Notes: generated by a model from the sequence alone, not told the origin. A stretch of DNA of 64,000 nucleotides from Bedellia somnulentella (GCA_963576735.1 OY755187.1:14570001-14634000); one strand, 5' to 3'. Numbered from the stretch's first letter, positions 31,811 to 42,700 are shown. Numbers and translations: made by a program.

Positions 31811-32335
31811 TTAGTCTTTGCTAATGGCATATTTTAAACATTTATTACAAATAGACGAATGAGCCCGCATCCTCTCCATTTCCTCCAGTGCGTCTGTATT
31901 GCATGGTGTCTTACCTGTCAGCTTAGAACAATCTAACTCTTCAATCTGGAGACCACTAAGTGATTTTTCTCGACTTAGCGCCACATATGCCTGTCCATCC
32001 GCAAAAGTACGGGACCCTAAGTACACCACGGCGTGGTCTACCGTACAGCCTTGCATCTTGTGCACGGTAGATGCCCAACTTAAAATCACTAGGAGCATGC
32101 GCCTTTCCACCGTACCGTAGCTGTACTTGGCCGGGAATTGGATGCCTATAGGCTGAATTAGGTGCTTGCCGTCGTTACCGAAATTAACTTTGATGGACGG
32201 GATGTCGGTTTCATACATTTGGTCGCGTCTAAAGTGTGGCGAGACGATGTCCGTGATAAAACCGATACTCCCATTCACGAGCCCCTTCTCTACGTTTATA
32301 TTGGAACGCAACATGATTTTAGCTCATTTGAAAAG
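31811..32335 (-). pseudogene. Helitron Pif1-like helicase, C-terminal fragment
   Basis: About 167 codons on -: MLRSNINVEKGLVNGSIG, then STVHKMQGCTVDHAVVYLG and AYVALSREKSLSGLQIEELD. These are the late Pif1/RecD-type helicase motifs (V and VI) at the C-terminus of Helitron Rep-Hel proteins. A stop codon precedes the frame a few codons upstream, and the Rep domain and helicase motifs I-IV are missing. In a full Helitron this enzyme unwinds DNA for rolling-circle transposition. The fragment is otherwise undamaged, suggesting recent truncation. It lies between the foldback element and a minisatellite. Confidence 0.85.
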
Positions 32336-32338
32336 TCT

Positions 32339-32426
32339 TAAATACCTTCCTCACGGAAGAGACCCGTGCCCAGCAGTGGGACGTTTTGGGCTGGTAACGA
32401 TACATCGTATGCTAATATTCATAATT
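32339..32426. repeat. Sliver of a repeat with GTGCCCAGCAGTGGGACG
   Basis: GAGACCCGTGCCCAGCAGTG is a phrase I recognise from abundant lepidopteran repeats, probably a LINE 3' end. Fewer than 90 bp are present. Confidence 0.4.
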
Positions 32427-33057
32427 AAGTTCCAGTTCAAATCTTCCGGCTCCATCATCAGATCAGTTCGATAGTACCATATTATTGTATTCAGACCTTG
32501 AAACCTAATCGTGGTCAAAATTCATTTCGTGGTCAAAGTTCATTACAAGACCTTTCTAACAAGTCCAAATACGGCTATAATACGATCATCCATCATTAAG
32601 TTCCAGTTAATATCTTCCGGCTCCATCATCAGATGAGCTCGACAGTACCAAATTATTGTATTCAGACCTTGAAACCTAATCGTGGTCAAGGTTCATTACA
32701 AGACCTTTCTAACAAGTCCAAACACGGCTATGATACGATATTTCATCATGGAATGCTAGTGCCTATCTTCCGGCTTCATCATCAGACATTGAAACCTAAT
32801 CATGGTCAACGTTCATTACAAGACCTTTTTAACAAGTCCAAACACGGCTATGATACGATCATCCATCATGAAGTTCCAGTTCATATCTTCCGGCTCCATC
32901 ATCAGATCAGCTCGACAGTACCATATTATTGTATTGTCATCGAAATCACATAGAACTGCCAATTTTCATAACGCTATGACCTTTAGAAGACGGTTAAATT
33001 AGTTTTCTTAGATTTGATTACATAGTTACATACATACAGGTCGACCTAATAAAAGCG
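32427..33057. repeat. Minisatellite of a Helitron-like element, four units
   Basis: Units begin near 32427, 32598, 32750 and 32871, each carrying CTTCCGGCTCCATCATCAG and AAGTCCAAACACGGCTATGA with internal deletions. The array ends near 32952 and is followed by ACATACATACAGGTCGACC and ATAAAAGCGTGTTAAAAA. CCATCATCAGA also occurs at 51374 and 51674. Two overlapping frames here are by-products of the repeat. Confidence 0.75.
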
Positions 33058-33521
33058 TGTTAAAAAGGAATGGTGTTAACGCTTTGCATGCGTTTGGTCG
33101 GTGTTTCATTTAAAGAACAAGTTATACATTGCTCAGTATTTAAATAGTAAATGTTCCTCTTTAAGTTTAAACATATCATTTTAAATTTATATTTTCTATT
33201 TCGAGTTACGTACAAGGTTTGAGGAGAAACTCTCTGAGTTGCAGGATGAATTGGTAATGCTGCTGAATTCATTGTTTAGCATGAACAAGAGTGTTAGTCG
33301 GATAAAATCAATGTAAATACAAAAGTAATGATCTTGGTACGGGATATAGAGGCGGCTAATAGCTACATAATAATCTATGATTAAAAAGTGGACTTAATGA
33401 ATTTTAGCGGTTATTTTAACAGTTTTATGTCAGTTTCCTAGTTTTTTATTCGACTGCTTCAAAAAGAGGGTTATTTTAAATTGGGTTTAAAATTTTAGTC
33501 CGAAAAATATATTAATTTAAC
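33058..33521. other. Unique spacer
   Basis: No gene or repeat recognised. Confidence 0.35.
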
Positions 33522-33839
33522 TCAATTGTGAAGCAGAAGTTTCTCAAAAAAGCGCTCGTGGTTTCGAGGCCCTTTAACTCTGAAGTTTGAGTTTGAGAAT
33601 AATGTGGATGTCGCAATCAAAATTAATAACGGGGAATGGTATCCAAAGAAGTGTGGAATCCGAAGAGTTAAAATCAAGTCGATGAAGCGATTATATTCTC
33701 GGCACCAGGTTTTTGCTGCAGCCTCCGAAGGTGACGTGGAAGTATGCGACAATTGGGCGCTGGCTTTAGGAGAAAAGGAAGCGTAGGGCGGTGTAGAAAA
33801 AGTTGGAATGCCTGAAGCTTTTTGCAGAATTGGTCTCAT
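33522..33839. other. Block open on both strands, unassigned
   Basis: The - strand is open for about 105 codons. The + strand is open from 33604 to 33786 with a balanced composition (segment NGEWYPKKCGIRRVKIKSM). The base composition is richer and more coding-like than the flanks. I cannot name a family; a transposon gag or pol fragment is as likely as a host exon. Confidence 0.25.
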
Positions 33840-34640
33840 TTATCTGCTCGAGGTGATGATTTTATAATATAATGACAGACAAGTGTTTGTTTATATGAAT
33901 TCGATAATTAAGTTATTTTTAATCTAATTGCATAAAAACAACAAAAACAGTAAACAAGTCATAGTATTGGAAAACATTAATTTCATCTCAGTACTTATCT
34001 AGTATCTCAGTAATTGATAAAAAATACAATATTTATTTCAGTAGTGAGCGCTAAGATAGCTAAGATTGTATAACTACTAAATCAACAAAGCCCATATAAG
34101 TCCTCATCGAGGAGCTAAATAGAGTGATCTGGCCATATTTCAACAGTATTAACATCAGCTACCATGATATAAGCTGGAAGCAACTATTTGACGTACCACT
34201 CCTACCCCTACCTACCCCTCCTATAAAATTAATCAACTGAATTGCCTGAAAATACAATAATTAAATTTATTAGCGTGCCAGTCGGGAATAGTACCAAAAA
34301 TATCCGAAAAGTGACCAAGAGGTAAGATAATCATGTTTAGACCACTGAGGCAGTTATAAGAACTTAATGATTCAATTAAATTTATACCGCGCATGAAAAT
34401 ATCCTTGAAAAGTTTTTTAACAAATAATGAAAATTGTGGCGACATAATTGGATGGCTTTTCAGATTTTTCTCGGGCATTCTCATGTTTTATTTTCGTAAT
34501 TGTAGAATCTTAAGATTTAACAATTTATCATTGATTTACGTGTGGAGGTTTCAGAAATATGGGGATGTTGCTGAAGTTGGTACTAAACTCCTTTATTTTC
34601 CATGTTATTCCACAAATCGAAATCAATGGTTTTGAAAATA
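33840..34640. other. Mostly unique with a SINE-C relic
   Basis: At 34085-34140 GCCCATATAAGTCCTCATCG and ATCTGGCCATA are a degraded piece of the SINE-C body. The frames at 34233-34635 show no motif. Confidence 0.4.
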
Positions 34641-34808
34641 GTGCTTTAAAGGCAGGCGTCTAAAGTGCTAAGGATAAAATAACATGTATGAAAAGATTGA
34701 TGAATGTAGACGAAGCTCGACAGTTTCGCCAATATCGTGCAAAGTGGTGATTGATAGTCTCTGCCTACCCCATTGAGAACTAACGGCGTGAGTATATGTA
34801 CCTATGTA
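34641..34808 (+). mobile_element. LINE-D 3' end fragment
   Basis: Carries the decayed last codons (matching MKRLMDVNEAREV) and the TCTGCCTACCCCATTGAG, GGCGTGAGTATATGTA tail. 5' truncated; dead. Confidence 0.75.
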
Positions 34809-35089
34809 TGGTTTTACTGGTAAACAAATTACATGGAGATTTTAAAATTAAAATTATAACAGTGATCATATAATATTGGATCGTCTAAGTATAACACCTA
34901 AATGAAACTGCTTCAGAAGGTCTTCGTTTAGAAAAAAGCAACAGTATACTCGTACTTCTTACATTCACATTTTAGCAATATAGTACGCATATACCTACAT
35001 TACGTATAGATAAATCGCTGCCAAGATACAATTTTCAAAATGTGTATTCAATGTTCTGGTTTATTTGCGGTTAGTAACTAGGGTACCAA
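34809..35089. other. Unique spacer
   Basis: Nothing recognised. Confidence 0.35.
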
Positions 35090-35254
35090 AGCGCAAAAGA
35101 GCGCACTGGTACAGCACAGTCGGCGAACCCGGCGCGGTAAAGGCACCGCCCGCGGCCGCTAACGAGTCCGCCCGATTGATTGATAAATCAAACTGGATAC
35201 AAATACAAGCGCGCGAGCTCTTTGAACGCGCCGCTCTGTTTGTTTTAGACGTGC
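35090..35254. other. GC-rich island beside the decaying repeat array
   Basis: GCGAACCCGGCGCGGTAAAG and GCCCGCGGCCGCTAACG mark a GC-rich block with no similarity to repeats here. The + frame through it (35065-35280) runs into repeat unit 1 and has no known domain. It could be a CpG-rich promoter or enhancer. Confidence 0.35.
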
Positions 35255-35850
35255 ACGGTCTGACATGTCCTTTATGCTAGATTTGCGCTCGCTTCTCATA
35301 TTTCTTGTGGCTCTCTTTTCTCCTGGTGTTTTCTGGTGGTGCATCGCATTTCCACTGACGAAACATGGCGGAGGTTAACTATGTGTCGGTTTTATACGTG
35401 CGTGGTCTGACATGTCCTTAATGCTAGCTTTGCATTCTTGTCATATTTCTTCTGGCTCACTTTTTTCCTGTTGTTTCCTAGGGGTGCATTGATTTTTAAC
35501 CGACTATTAACGAATATTTTTATATATGCTCAGGCATAACTTTATGCTGAGGATTCCAATTTAGGTGAACTCCTTTTGATTTTCCTGACATGTCCTTGCA
35601 AGCTAGCAGCTTTGCATTCGCTTCTCGTACTTCTTGTGTCACTCCTTTTTCCTGGAGTTTTCTAGGGGTGCAGTAGTTTCTAGTTATACCAATAATTTTT
35701 AATTTAAGAAAAATGGTTTGTAATGAGTGACTTTATAATGGGCAATCCGATTTTGATGATAGTATTTTTGATTTTACTGACATATCCTTGATGCTATCTT
35801 TGCACTTAATTCTCATTGTTGTTTTCTAGTAGTACTTAGGTTTTGTAATG
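35255..35850 (+). repeat. Decaying four-unit repeat with splice-acceptor-like cores
   Basis: Copies of CTGACATGTCCTT start at 35260, 35407, 35585 and 35777 (spacing 147, 178 and 192). Each is followed by GCTAGCTTTGCATT-like sequence, TTCTCATATTTCTTG, and a pyrimidine-rich TTTTTCCTGG.GTTTTCTAG. This last block gives acceptor-like AG at 35481, 35665 and 35829; unit 1 has CTGG instead. Similarity and regular spacing fall off with distance. No transposon signature is seen. Confidence 0.6.
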
Positions 35851-36876
35851 TATGACCAAATGTTTTTTTAATTGGGGAAAGTACGACATTAAACTAATCT
35901 CATTTGATTTTGAAAAATATACACCAAATCTTAAGGGTATAAAACAATTATACATATGTTTTTTAAAAACGTATAATACCGTATAAGCTCTTTAAGGAGA
36001 ACAATAAATACGCGACTTAACTTAAACTAAATTGTAATAAAATGAAAATCTATTTCAAACTTGAGTTTTGGCAAGTATACATTTTAGCAATTTTCCGTAA
36101 TAAGTGCACCCTACGTCACAAATCATCGCTCACGCATAGCGCGGGGGTAGTTCGTGTAATCACTTTACTCCTGCACTTTGTGTCTAATCGAATTCAAAGG
36201 ATCCTAGGGTACTTTATGCCCCTGGTAATCTAATTCTCATACCATTAGCGGACCCCTTTGCTCATCTGTTTTGTTTCGTGTCTGTCTGTTTGTCCCGTTG
36301 GGAGTTTATAATTTGTTGTCGAAATGCTGTAATCTGTTTGCTCTGTTACTAATTAAACTGTGTTTATTTTGTACTTTTGTTTGTAGGTGTCATGGTATTT
36401 AATGAGGAGTTTGCAAAAGGAGAATTAATATTTACTACCTTTTCGAATTTCCAAAGTTATCTTAAATATTATTCTTTTAAAAAGTTGCATTTTGGTGGTA
36501 GTGTATGTCAGTATTCGGTGTATTCTTCTTGTTCTAGTAATGTTAAAAAAAACTTGGTGTAATTATTTGAGATGTATTCTATAAGAATAATGTGACAACA
36601 ACAACAAACCACACTTTATTTCACAATTTGCTCCATACCCAACTTCCAAAACTTTCAAATTCTGATGCTCCTGCCACCCATTTTTGGGAGCAATCCACAT
36701 AGATTTTGTCTTTTCATTTGATTTCAAATAATAAAAGGAAACTTTCATAATAAAATGTACAGTTATAGTAAGGTGCTAAAATCTTAATACTATATTGTAA
36801 TCTAAACATGCTTAGCGTCAATACATTATTTGACATTATATATTGCAACAACATTGTTACCGGAATTCCATCTAAC
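35851..36876. other. Unique stretch
   Basis: A GC-richer patch (36110-36160) precedes a CCTGGTA at 36221. TTACTAATTAAAC, then TTTTGTACTTTTGTTTGTAG at 36365-36384, forms a plausible + strand branch point and acceptor, but no convincing exon follows. No gene called. Confidence 0.35.
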
Positions 36877-38540
36877 TAGGGTTTCTCATTTCTCGACCTT
36901 TTTCATTTCCCGGAGCACGAGAATTCTCGACCACTATTTCCCGGGAATTCCCGGGTGGTTGAGAAATATGGAAATTTTTAAAAAATAATGTGTGATTTAA
37001 CAATAAAACTACGCTTTTTATGTAATATTCAACAACATGTTAAGCTTCAATGATCGCCTGTGTCATACCCTACCTTCTTATGATAAAAGACTATGTCATC
37101 AAGGCTTCAAAATAATAAAACCTTTCGTCTTCCGTCAGTAAGAACCAATCTAGGAACTCACTCCCCTATTTATCGCATGTGTTCGTCAACAAACTCAGTT
37201 CGATCTCTTTAAGATATATTTAATGATAGCTTGGCAGCCGTGAAACACTCATTATCAATTTATTATAGTGCTCCATATTTATTTATTGTTTTTGAGTATT
37301 TTTTTGAGTTTTTTATCTTTTTTATCTTCTTTTTCATGCCTTGTTGTCTGATTTTTATTTTAATTTTTTAGTGTTCTGAGTGTTTAATTTTTAATGTATT
37401 TTTTTTGTTCTTGTGTTTACAATCATAGGTCTAAGATATAAATATTTGTTTGTGTATTAACGAGCATGCAGTATCTACATCAAGTAGAGTGCAAAAGAAA
37501 AACATGCATCAAAATTGTTGTATTGTTACTTTCCTAATTTTGTACTTGGTTTTGTAGATCAATTAAAAAATTATATAATATATTATACAAACAACGTTTA
37601 TTTTTAGTTTCATTTGACTTTAAGTATAGAAATCTTTAATTAAGCGAAATAAGCTCTAGCGAGATCTTTTAATCATTATTTCAACAAACAATTAGTAGTT
37701 AGCAAACAAATAAATAAATAGTCTTTTTCTTTGGAATAAACAAATAAAATATCTTCTAAAACAGTGTCATCATGTCACCACAGTAAAACTTAGTACCTTA
37801 CAGACTAAATAACTTACTTTTAGTCCCTGTATGTACTACAAACTTTACAATTACGTAGCATAAAATAAAACGTCAGTTTTTCAGTCAGGCATAAAAAAAA
37901 TAACAATCAGCCTAGCTTAATTATTACGAGCAAGGTACCTTAGTTTAGTCTTTGTATCAACTATTCAATATTTCTTATTCTTATTATTATAAACGGATAG
38001 TCATTTCGTTACTTAAGTAAACAATAGAACCTAATAAATAATTAATAATCTTGTAGTTATAATGACAATCACAATTTAAAGCGAAACTGCTTTAAAAGTT
38101 AGCCCACTATGTCTTGTTATGAATGAAATAAGCCTTTAAAAAATACGAGGGCGTTTATAGCATCATCTGACAATCGTTTCGTATTTTTGTCACAAAGTTT
38201 CCTGACAATGAGAAAACCCGTTCATTTTCTGTCGATGTAGGTTTTGCTGACACTACAGCATTATACAAGTTTTCCAGATTAGGTGTTCTTTTGCCAGTTG
38301 ATTCATATAACTGAAACTCTTTTTTAATCAAGCTTCTTGTTAAAACAGTTTCAATATTGCTTGTAGTGTCTGTGGCGGTCACTCACACACCGCGTCGCAC
38401 GCGCAAGCGCGTTATTAAGAATTTTGAATTTTAGACTGAATTTCACGATTTCTCGACTTCTCGGCCACTTTTTTCTCGTCTCGAGTAAGGCAAAATTTCC
38501 CGGGAATTCTCGGTCCGAGAACTCTCGAAGAGAAACTCTA
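36877..38540 (-). mobile_element. hAT element with 8-bp target duplication
   Basis: CATCTAAC is duplicated at 36869-36876 and 38541-38548. The ends TAGGGTTTCTC and (reverse complement of the right end) TAGAGTTTCTC form 11-bp inverted repeats with one mismatch. Subterminal CCCGGGAATT palindromes occur at both ends (36940-36955 and about 38500). The 8-bp duplication and the transposase fragment inside fit hAT. At 1.66 kb it is an internally deleted derivative of a longer autonomous element. Confidence 0.9.
38117..38382 (-). pseudogene. hAT transposase dimerisation domain fragment
   Basis: On - the frame reads TPNLENLYNAVVSAKPTSTE, then NERVFSLSGNFVTKIRN. This is the C-terminal hAT dimerisation region (Dimer_Tnp_hAT), where PTSTESERVFS is diagnostic. 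After KIRN a one-base shift breaks the frame; the continuation LSDDAINALVFFKG in another frame is the normal end and stops near 38117. The BED zinc finger and the DDE catalytic region are absent. In the intact enzyme this domain mediates multimerisation. Confidence 0.85.
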
Positions 38541-38548
38541 CATCTAAC

Positions 38549-38842
38549 TAATCGGCTTCGGAAGAGAAAATCGATGATGTACCCAAGGGTCCTAATTAGA
38601 TCAAGTTCGTGACACTTGCTTTGTCCTCGACCCCGCTGCGTGCCTGGTAATGGACATTAGTTTTCATTTGCTCGTGTTATTTTTGTTTTATTATTGATTC
38701 TTGTTTGTGTGTTTTTAAACGTGGGAAACATACCTCTGTGGTTTTTAAGTTCAAAATTGGTATTGTTTACTCATAATGCTGCAATGTGTTATAGACAGAA
38801 CTTTGGACCAATAAAAAATGGGGTTTAAACAAGAAAATATTT
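38549..38842. other. Unique spacer
   Basis: Contains a CCTGGTA at 38643. Nothing else recognised. Confidence 0.35.
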
Positions 38843-38925
38843 TTGAATGTTTTTGGCCATGAAAGCATCATGTGAGGATTACTACTATAAATAAAGGAAA
38901 GAAAAGTTTTGACACAGGCGGGATT
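38843..38925 (-). mobile_element. SINE-D fragment
   Basis: TTGAATGTTTTTGGCCATGA, then TAAATAAAGGAAAGAAAAG and TTTTGACACAGGCGGG, matches 29349-29440. It breaks off inside the tRNA-like head. It shows that the sequence beside the 29-kb palindrome is a dispersed repeat. Confidence 0.65.
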
Positions 38926-39003
38926 TATTTATTAGTAAGACAAGATTTTCAATTATAACAATTTGAATATTTAGTTTACCAAGAAAATATATATTTATTT
39001 CAT

Positions 39004-39255
39004 ACATACATACATATACTCACGGCTATAAATATAATATAGAAGGGGTAGCCAGAGCTAAGGAATAAGAAATTCCTCAGCCACTTTTGGAAAATTGAGT
39101 GGGGAAAAGATGGTAAAGTAAAGGTTGTTGGTGATGGGTCTCCAACCGCATCGCCCAAAAATCCCTTAAAAGCCCCAATACTGTTAGTCGCCTCTTACGT
39201 ACACCCATAGGTAGAAACGGGGTAGTGCTATTCTAAACCGACACTACACGGCTAC
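39004..39255 (-). mobile_element. SINE-A copy with exact target duplication
   Basis: The 13-bp ATATTTATTTCAT is at 38991-39003 and 39256-39268. Full length (252 bp), tail left, head right. Confidence 0.92.
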
Positions 39256-39268
39256 ATATTTATTTCAT

Positions 39269-39690
39269 TAATATAATCTAGTTGCAGACTCAAATGGATA
39301 GCTACAAATTATCTTGAATGTAATACAGACTTTAAAATGCTAGGATGAGCTTAAAGAGTTGGTACCCATACCCATGTATCTGAAAAGAGAAAGTAAAGTT
39401 TCAGCTAGCAATTGTAAGAAAATTTTATAAAATGCAAGACGGTTTTCCCTGCCTAGATAAATTCTCGTACACTGTTATAAATTCATATCTTATGCTTTAA
39501 TATATTTTATACATATTTTATAAAATATTTCAAATGTTCTCTATTTATCAGTATCAGTATTTAGTATCAGTATATCTATTTAAGTGTTTTTCATTTTTCA
39601 CAGTCATTCACAGTGTCCTCTTCGGAATTCAACTGAAACAGTCAACACTAAAATCAAAAATTGTCAGTAGTTTATTTTTTCAATCCTTAT
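39269..39690. other. Unique AT-rich spacer
   Basis: Nothing recognised. Confidence 0.35.
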
Positions 39691-40125
39691 TATTATTATT
39701 ATTATTATTTATGATACACTAGCAGCTTTAAGCTGATGCGTGTATATCTATTTGTTTTTCACTGCACTGTCTTTTATGTGTTTGTCCAGTCGGTTTTTGA
39801 AACTATTCACTGAGTCAGCACTGATTACAGAGTCCGGGAGTTTGTTCCACTCACGCACAACACGGTTTGGCAGAAAATGTTTACGTGGGTTACTTGCACA
39901 CAGAGATTTGTTCAGTTTTAGATGGTGACCTCTTAGGTGTTGGTTTTTGTTCATGTTGTAGATCTCATGTAGGTTGTTGACATCATAATAGTTTGTGAGG
40001 ATTTTGTAGGTCTCAATGAGGTCTCCACGCATTCTCCGTTCCTCTAGCGTAGTTAGGCCAAGTGCTTCAAGTCGTTCTTCATATGGTTTGTTTTGCAAAC
40101 CAACTACCATTTTAGTGGCTCTGCT
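39691..40125 (-). mobile_element. CR1/L2-like LINE, 5'-truncated 3' end
   Basis: It carries the last RT-protein codons (39748-40125) and a 3' UTR ending in a TTA/TAA microsatellite tail at 39688-39709. A short duplication, TCCTTAT, is at 39684-39690 and 40126-40132. Extreme 5' truncation with an intact 3' end is typical of target-primed reverse transcription. Confidence 0.8.
39748..40125 (-). pseudogene. CR1/L2-like reverse transcriptase C-terminal tail
   Basis: About 125 open codons, entering in frame from 40125 with RATKMVVGLQNKPYEERLE, then ERRMRGDLIETYKILTNYY and PNRVVREWNKLPDSVISADS. This is the conserved C-terminal region after the RT domain in CR1/L2-type LINEs. It ends at a natural stop at 39748. 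There is no frameshift, so the insertion is fairly young, but the RT and endonuclease domains are missing and it is non-functional. Confidence 0.85.
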
Positions 40126-40132
40126 TCCTTAT

Positions 40133-40682
40133 CATTATTTTATAAATTCTGATTAAGCCAATTGATTTTCGTTTTCGTTATCATAAAACATTCCTACTTC
40201 AAAATCAGTTATATCATTCAAACGTAGAACTAAACATAACACACTTCAATACCATTTTACTTGTTCTAGCGCAGTAAAAAGACCTCTTTCCTTCTATATT
40301 TCTAATTTGTTGCAATAATTTGAGATGAATTCGCTGACTAACTATTTCATCCCTTCCTATGATCCAATGAAATGATCATCGCATTAGTCTGCTTATAAAA
40401 ATCACATGCATTGAAGCGTCGCCACTGTCACGCCCGCCACGCGACGTGTCAGCCACGCGTTGACATTCGACACACTTGCGGTTAATTAACTCTTGCGATT
40501 GTTTGGCTCCCTGGTCCGTGAAATCACATTTTATTTGATGGTGTTTTCATTGTGTGAAATCGAAGATGTTTTGTATCAGTATTTAAATTATAACACTCCC
40601 AATGGAATTAATGAAAGAGGCACCTGAATATTACATACCTAAATTCACTCCTTAAATGGAAGCGACAAAACTATGGAAAAAA
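40133..40682. other. Unique stretch with GC-rich island
   Basis: 40415-40500 (GTCACGCCCGCCACGCGACG, then TTAATTAAC) is GC-rich and non-repeat, followed by CCTGGTC at 40510. It may be regulatory; no gene. Confidence 0.4.
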
Positions 40683-40683
40683 A

Positions 40684-40937
40684 GAATATCCCCGAAGGGA
40701 ATGGCAGAGGTACTTATACTTCTGAACATCACGTGACATTGACACCTGGTGTTCAGAGTACCCACGTTTTGCTTGGACAGTGTACTCACGTGATAAGGGG
40801 CAGGCGTATCGTCGTTTTGTACGAATACACTATCACATGACTAAGTAGACACAGCCATGTGGTTTTCCTCACGATGTTTTCCCTCACCGTTAACAACCAT
40901 GATAAATTAACCACACATATGTCTTTAGAAAAGACAA
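40684..40937 (-). mobile_element. SINE-B copy lacking the head
   Basis: Runs from GAATATCCCCGAAGGGAATGG to GTCTTTAGAAAAGACAAA, then A-rich sequence. The tRNA-like head is missing and the tail is short. Confidence 0.85.
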
Positions 40938-42062
40938 AAAAAACAGTTATACTGAAAAGAAATATTATGTAAGGATCAAATGAAATTTCAATACATCATT
41001 AATCCTTATTAATCTCCGCTAACAAAACTCTTTAGTCTCTTAAATTGCAAACTTGTTAAGTGTATTGAAATGTTTAAGCATAACTTGGTTCCAACACTTC
41101 TAGTTTCTTTTAAAACCACAGAATTATCAATATATTTCTATAAATAGAAAATTAATGCACATCCTTTCTCTGGAAGCTTCATATTAACCTTTGCGCTTTA
41201 AAACCACAAATCGTGTCTGCCGGCTCACCGAAAGCACCGTCTAATCCCACGGATTACCACCGACCTCGATGATTTAACATCGCCAGCTGTCATCGCCTTA
41301 AGTGCTCAAAAAAACGACAACGAATCTTCCAAACATCTGCGCTCACTTCCTACGATACTGAAATCATTTAATAGCTTTTAAGGAATCATTAATTTAACTT
41401 AATTAATATTAATATTATTTATGTGCGCAACATTGTAACGTATCGTGTGTGTAAGAAAGAGACATGCGTATATAACTCAATTACGACTTAACGAGGCGTG
41501 GTTACTGTTAGTGATGTGGTTCATGTGTAGTGGAATGTCGATAATTTCGTACGAGTACGCGAGCTGTGTCACTTAGATCTTTATCGAGCAGTCTGAGATT
41601 ATCGATAAGCGCAGTGACATCGTAAAGATGACTAGGAAACATTGTTGAAGAATATGTTTATGTTTTTAATTGTTTAACTTTGTCTGCGAGCTGTTTTTCT
41701 CGTTACAATAACTTTATAGAAAATTTCGTATTGTAATGATATTATAGACATTACAAATAGAATAAACGTGATCGAAATAACTACCTAAAGTTTATTTTTG
41801 TAACATTGTTTTCTGGTTTTTGACGTCTGTTTGTATGGTAAAGCTGACCACAAACTATTATAATAATACTCTTTATACCCCATGTAACTCAGCACGATAT
41901 TATACCGTTGAAATAAACTATTATCGTAGTGAGAACAATACCAACTCGTTTTGTTTGGTTGTCATATCCTCAACGTTCCGTCTGTATCTCGATCGGACGT
42001 CAATCAATCGATAGAGCACGCGACACTACGGGCCAGGTTGTCATACGGGTTTCAGACCTCTC
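40938..42062. other. Unique stretch with homeodomain and DRE-like sites
   Basis: The patch 41215-41320 holds a dyad listed separately. The patch 41540-41630 holds GTCGATAATTTCG and GATTATCGATAAGCG, a DRE-like word. No repeat match. Candidate enhancers; no gene. Confidence 0.4.
41242..41256. promoter_or_regulatory. Inverted pair of K50 homeodomain-type sites
   Basis: TAATCC and GGATTA are arranged head-to-head with a 3-bp CAC spacer: a perfect dyad of the Bicoid/Otx/Gsc-type (lysine-50) recognition word. It lies in a non-repeat, GC-richer patch. Binding is inferred from the word only. Confidence 0.35.
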
Positions 42063-42300
42063 TCAAATTCTATCAACAATCATGCCGTACATCCCCAAAG
42101 AGGTGGCAGAGTTACAAATATTTCTAAATATTACGTTAAATTGTGTCACCTGGTGGTTAGAGTGACGTGCATAGCGATTGGTTTGGTCAGTGCATTCAAG
42201 TGATAAAGCGCATTCCTATGGCCGCTGTGTACGTATATATTGTCATATGACTAAGTACAACTCAGACATGTGAGTTTCCTCACTATGTTTTCTGTTTATG
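42063..42300 (-). mobile_element. SINE-B copy, old and degenerate
   Basis: ATCCCCAAAGAGGTGGCAGAG, GTGTCACCTGGTGGTTAGAG and GACTAAGTACAACTCAGAC keep the SINE-B order with many substitutions. The head is missing. Confidence 0.75.
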
Positions 42301-42642
42301 ACTTGTCATCATTCTCATTATCACCAGCCACTAGTGGTTGACAACTGCTGGTAAGGCAAAGTAGTTGACAATGACTGGTCGTCAGTGAAACTGATGTTCA
42401 TCAAGCCTCTATCTATTAGATATGATGTACCTTTTTATTGGTGACACATAATTTAATATACCTGCACCGTTTGTCCGTAATAGAGAGGTAGTAGCACCTA
42501 TATTTTAGCACCAACTTTTTTTCTGACCAGTGCATCGCTCTCCTTTGTACAGAATAAATCGATGTGATCAGCGATGTGAGTTTTTTCACAATTCATTCGC
42601 TAATCAATTGATTCCTTCTAACTTCACAAGCGGTTGAGGATT
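42301..42642. other. Unique spacer
   Basis: Nothing recognised. Confidence 0.35.
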
Positions 42643-42700
42643 TTTTTATTCTGAAGCTCTAGCTACTCTTTTTTGGGAATTACAACCGTGAGCTGTATTT
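42643..42700 (+). mobile_element. SINE-A tail fragment
   Basis: GAAGCTCTAGCTACTCTTTT, then GGGAATTACAACCGTGAG, matches the last 55 bp of SINE-A. Confidence 0.6.

Noticed and set aside
36345..36390. Third recursive splice site
   Set aside because: A good branch point and acceptor (TTTTGTTTGTAG), but the abutting GTGTCA is a poor donor.
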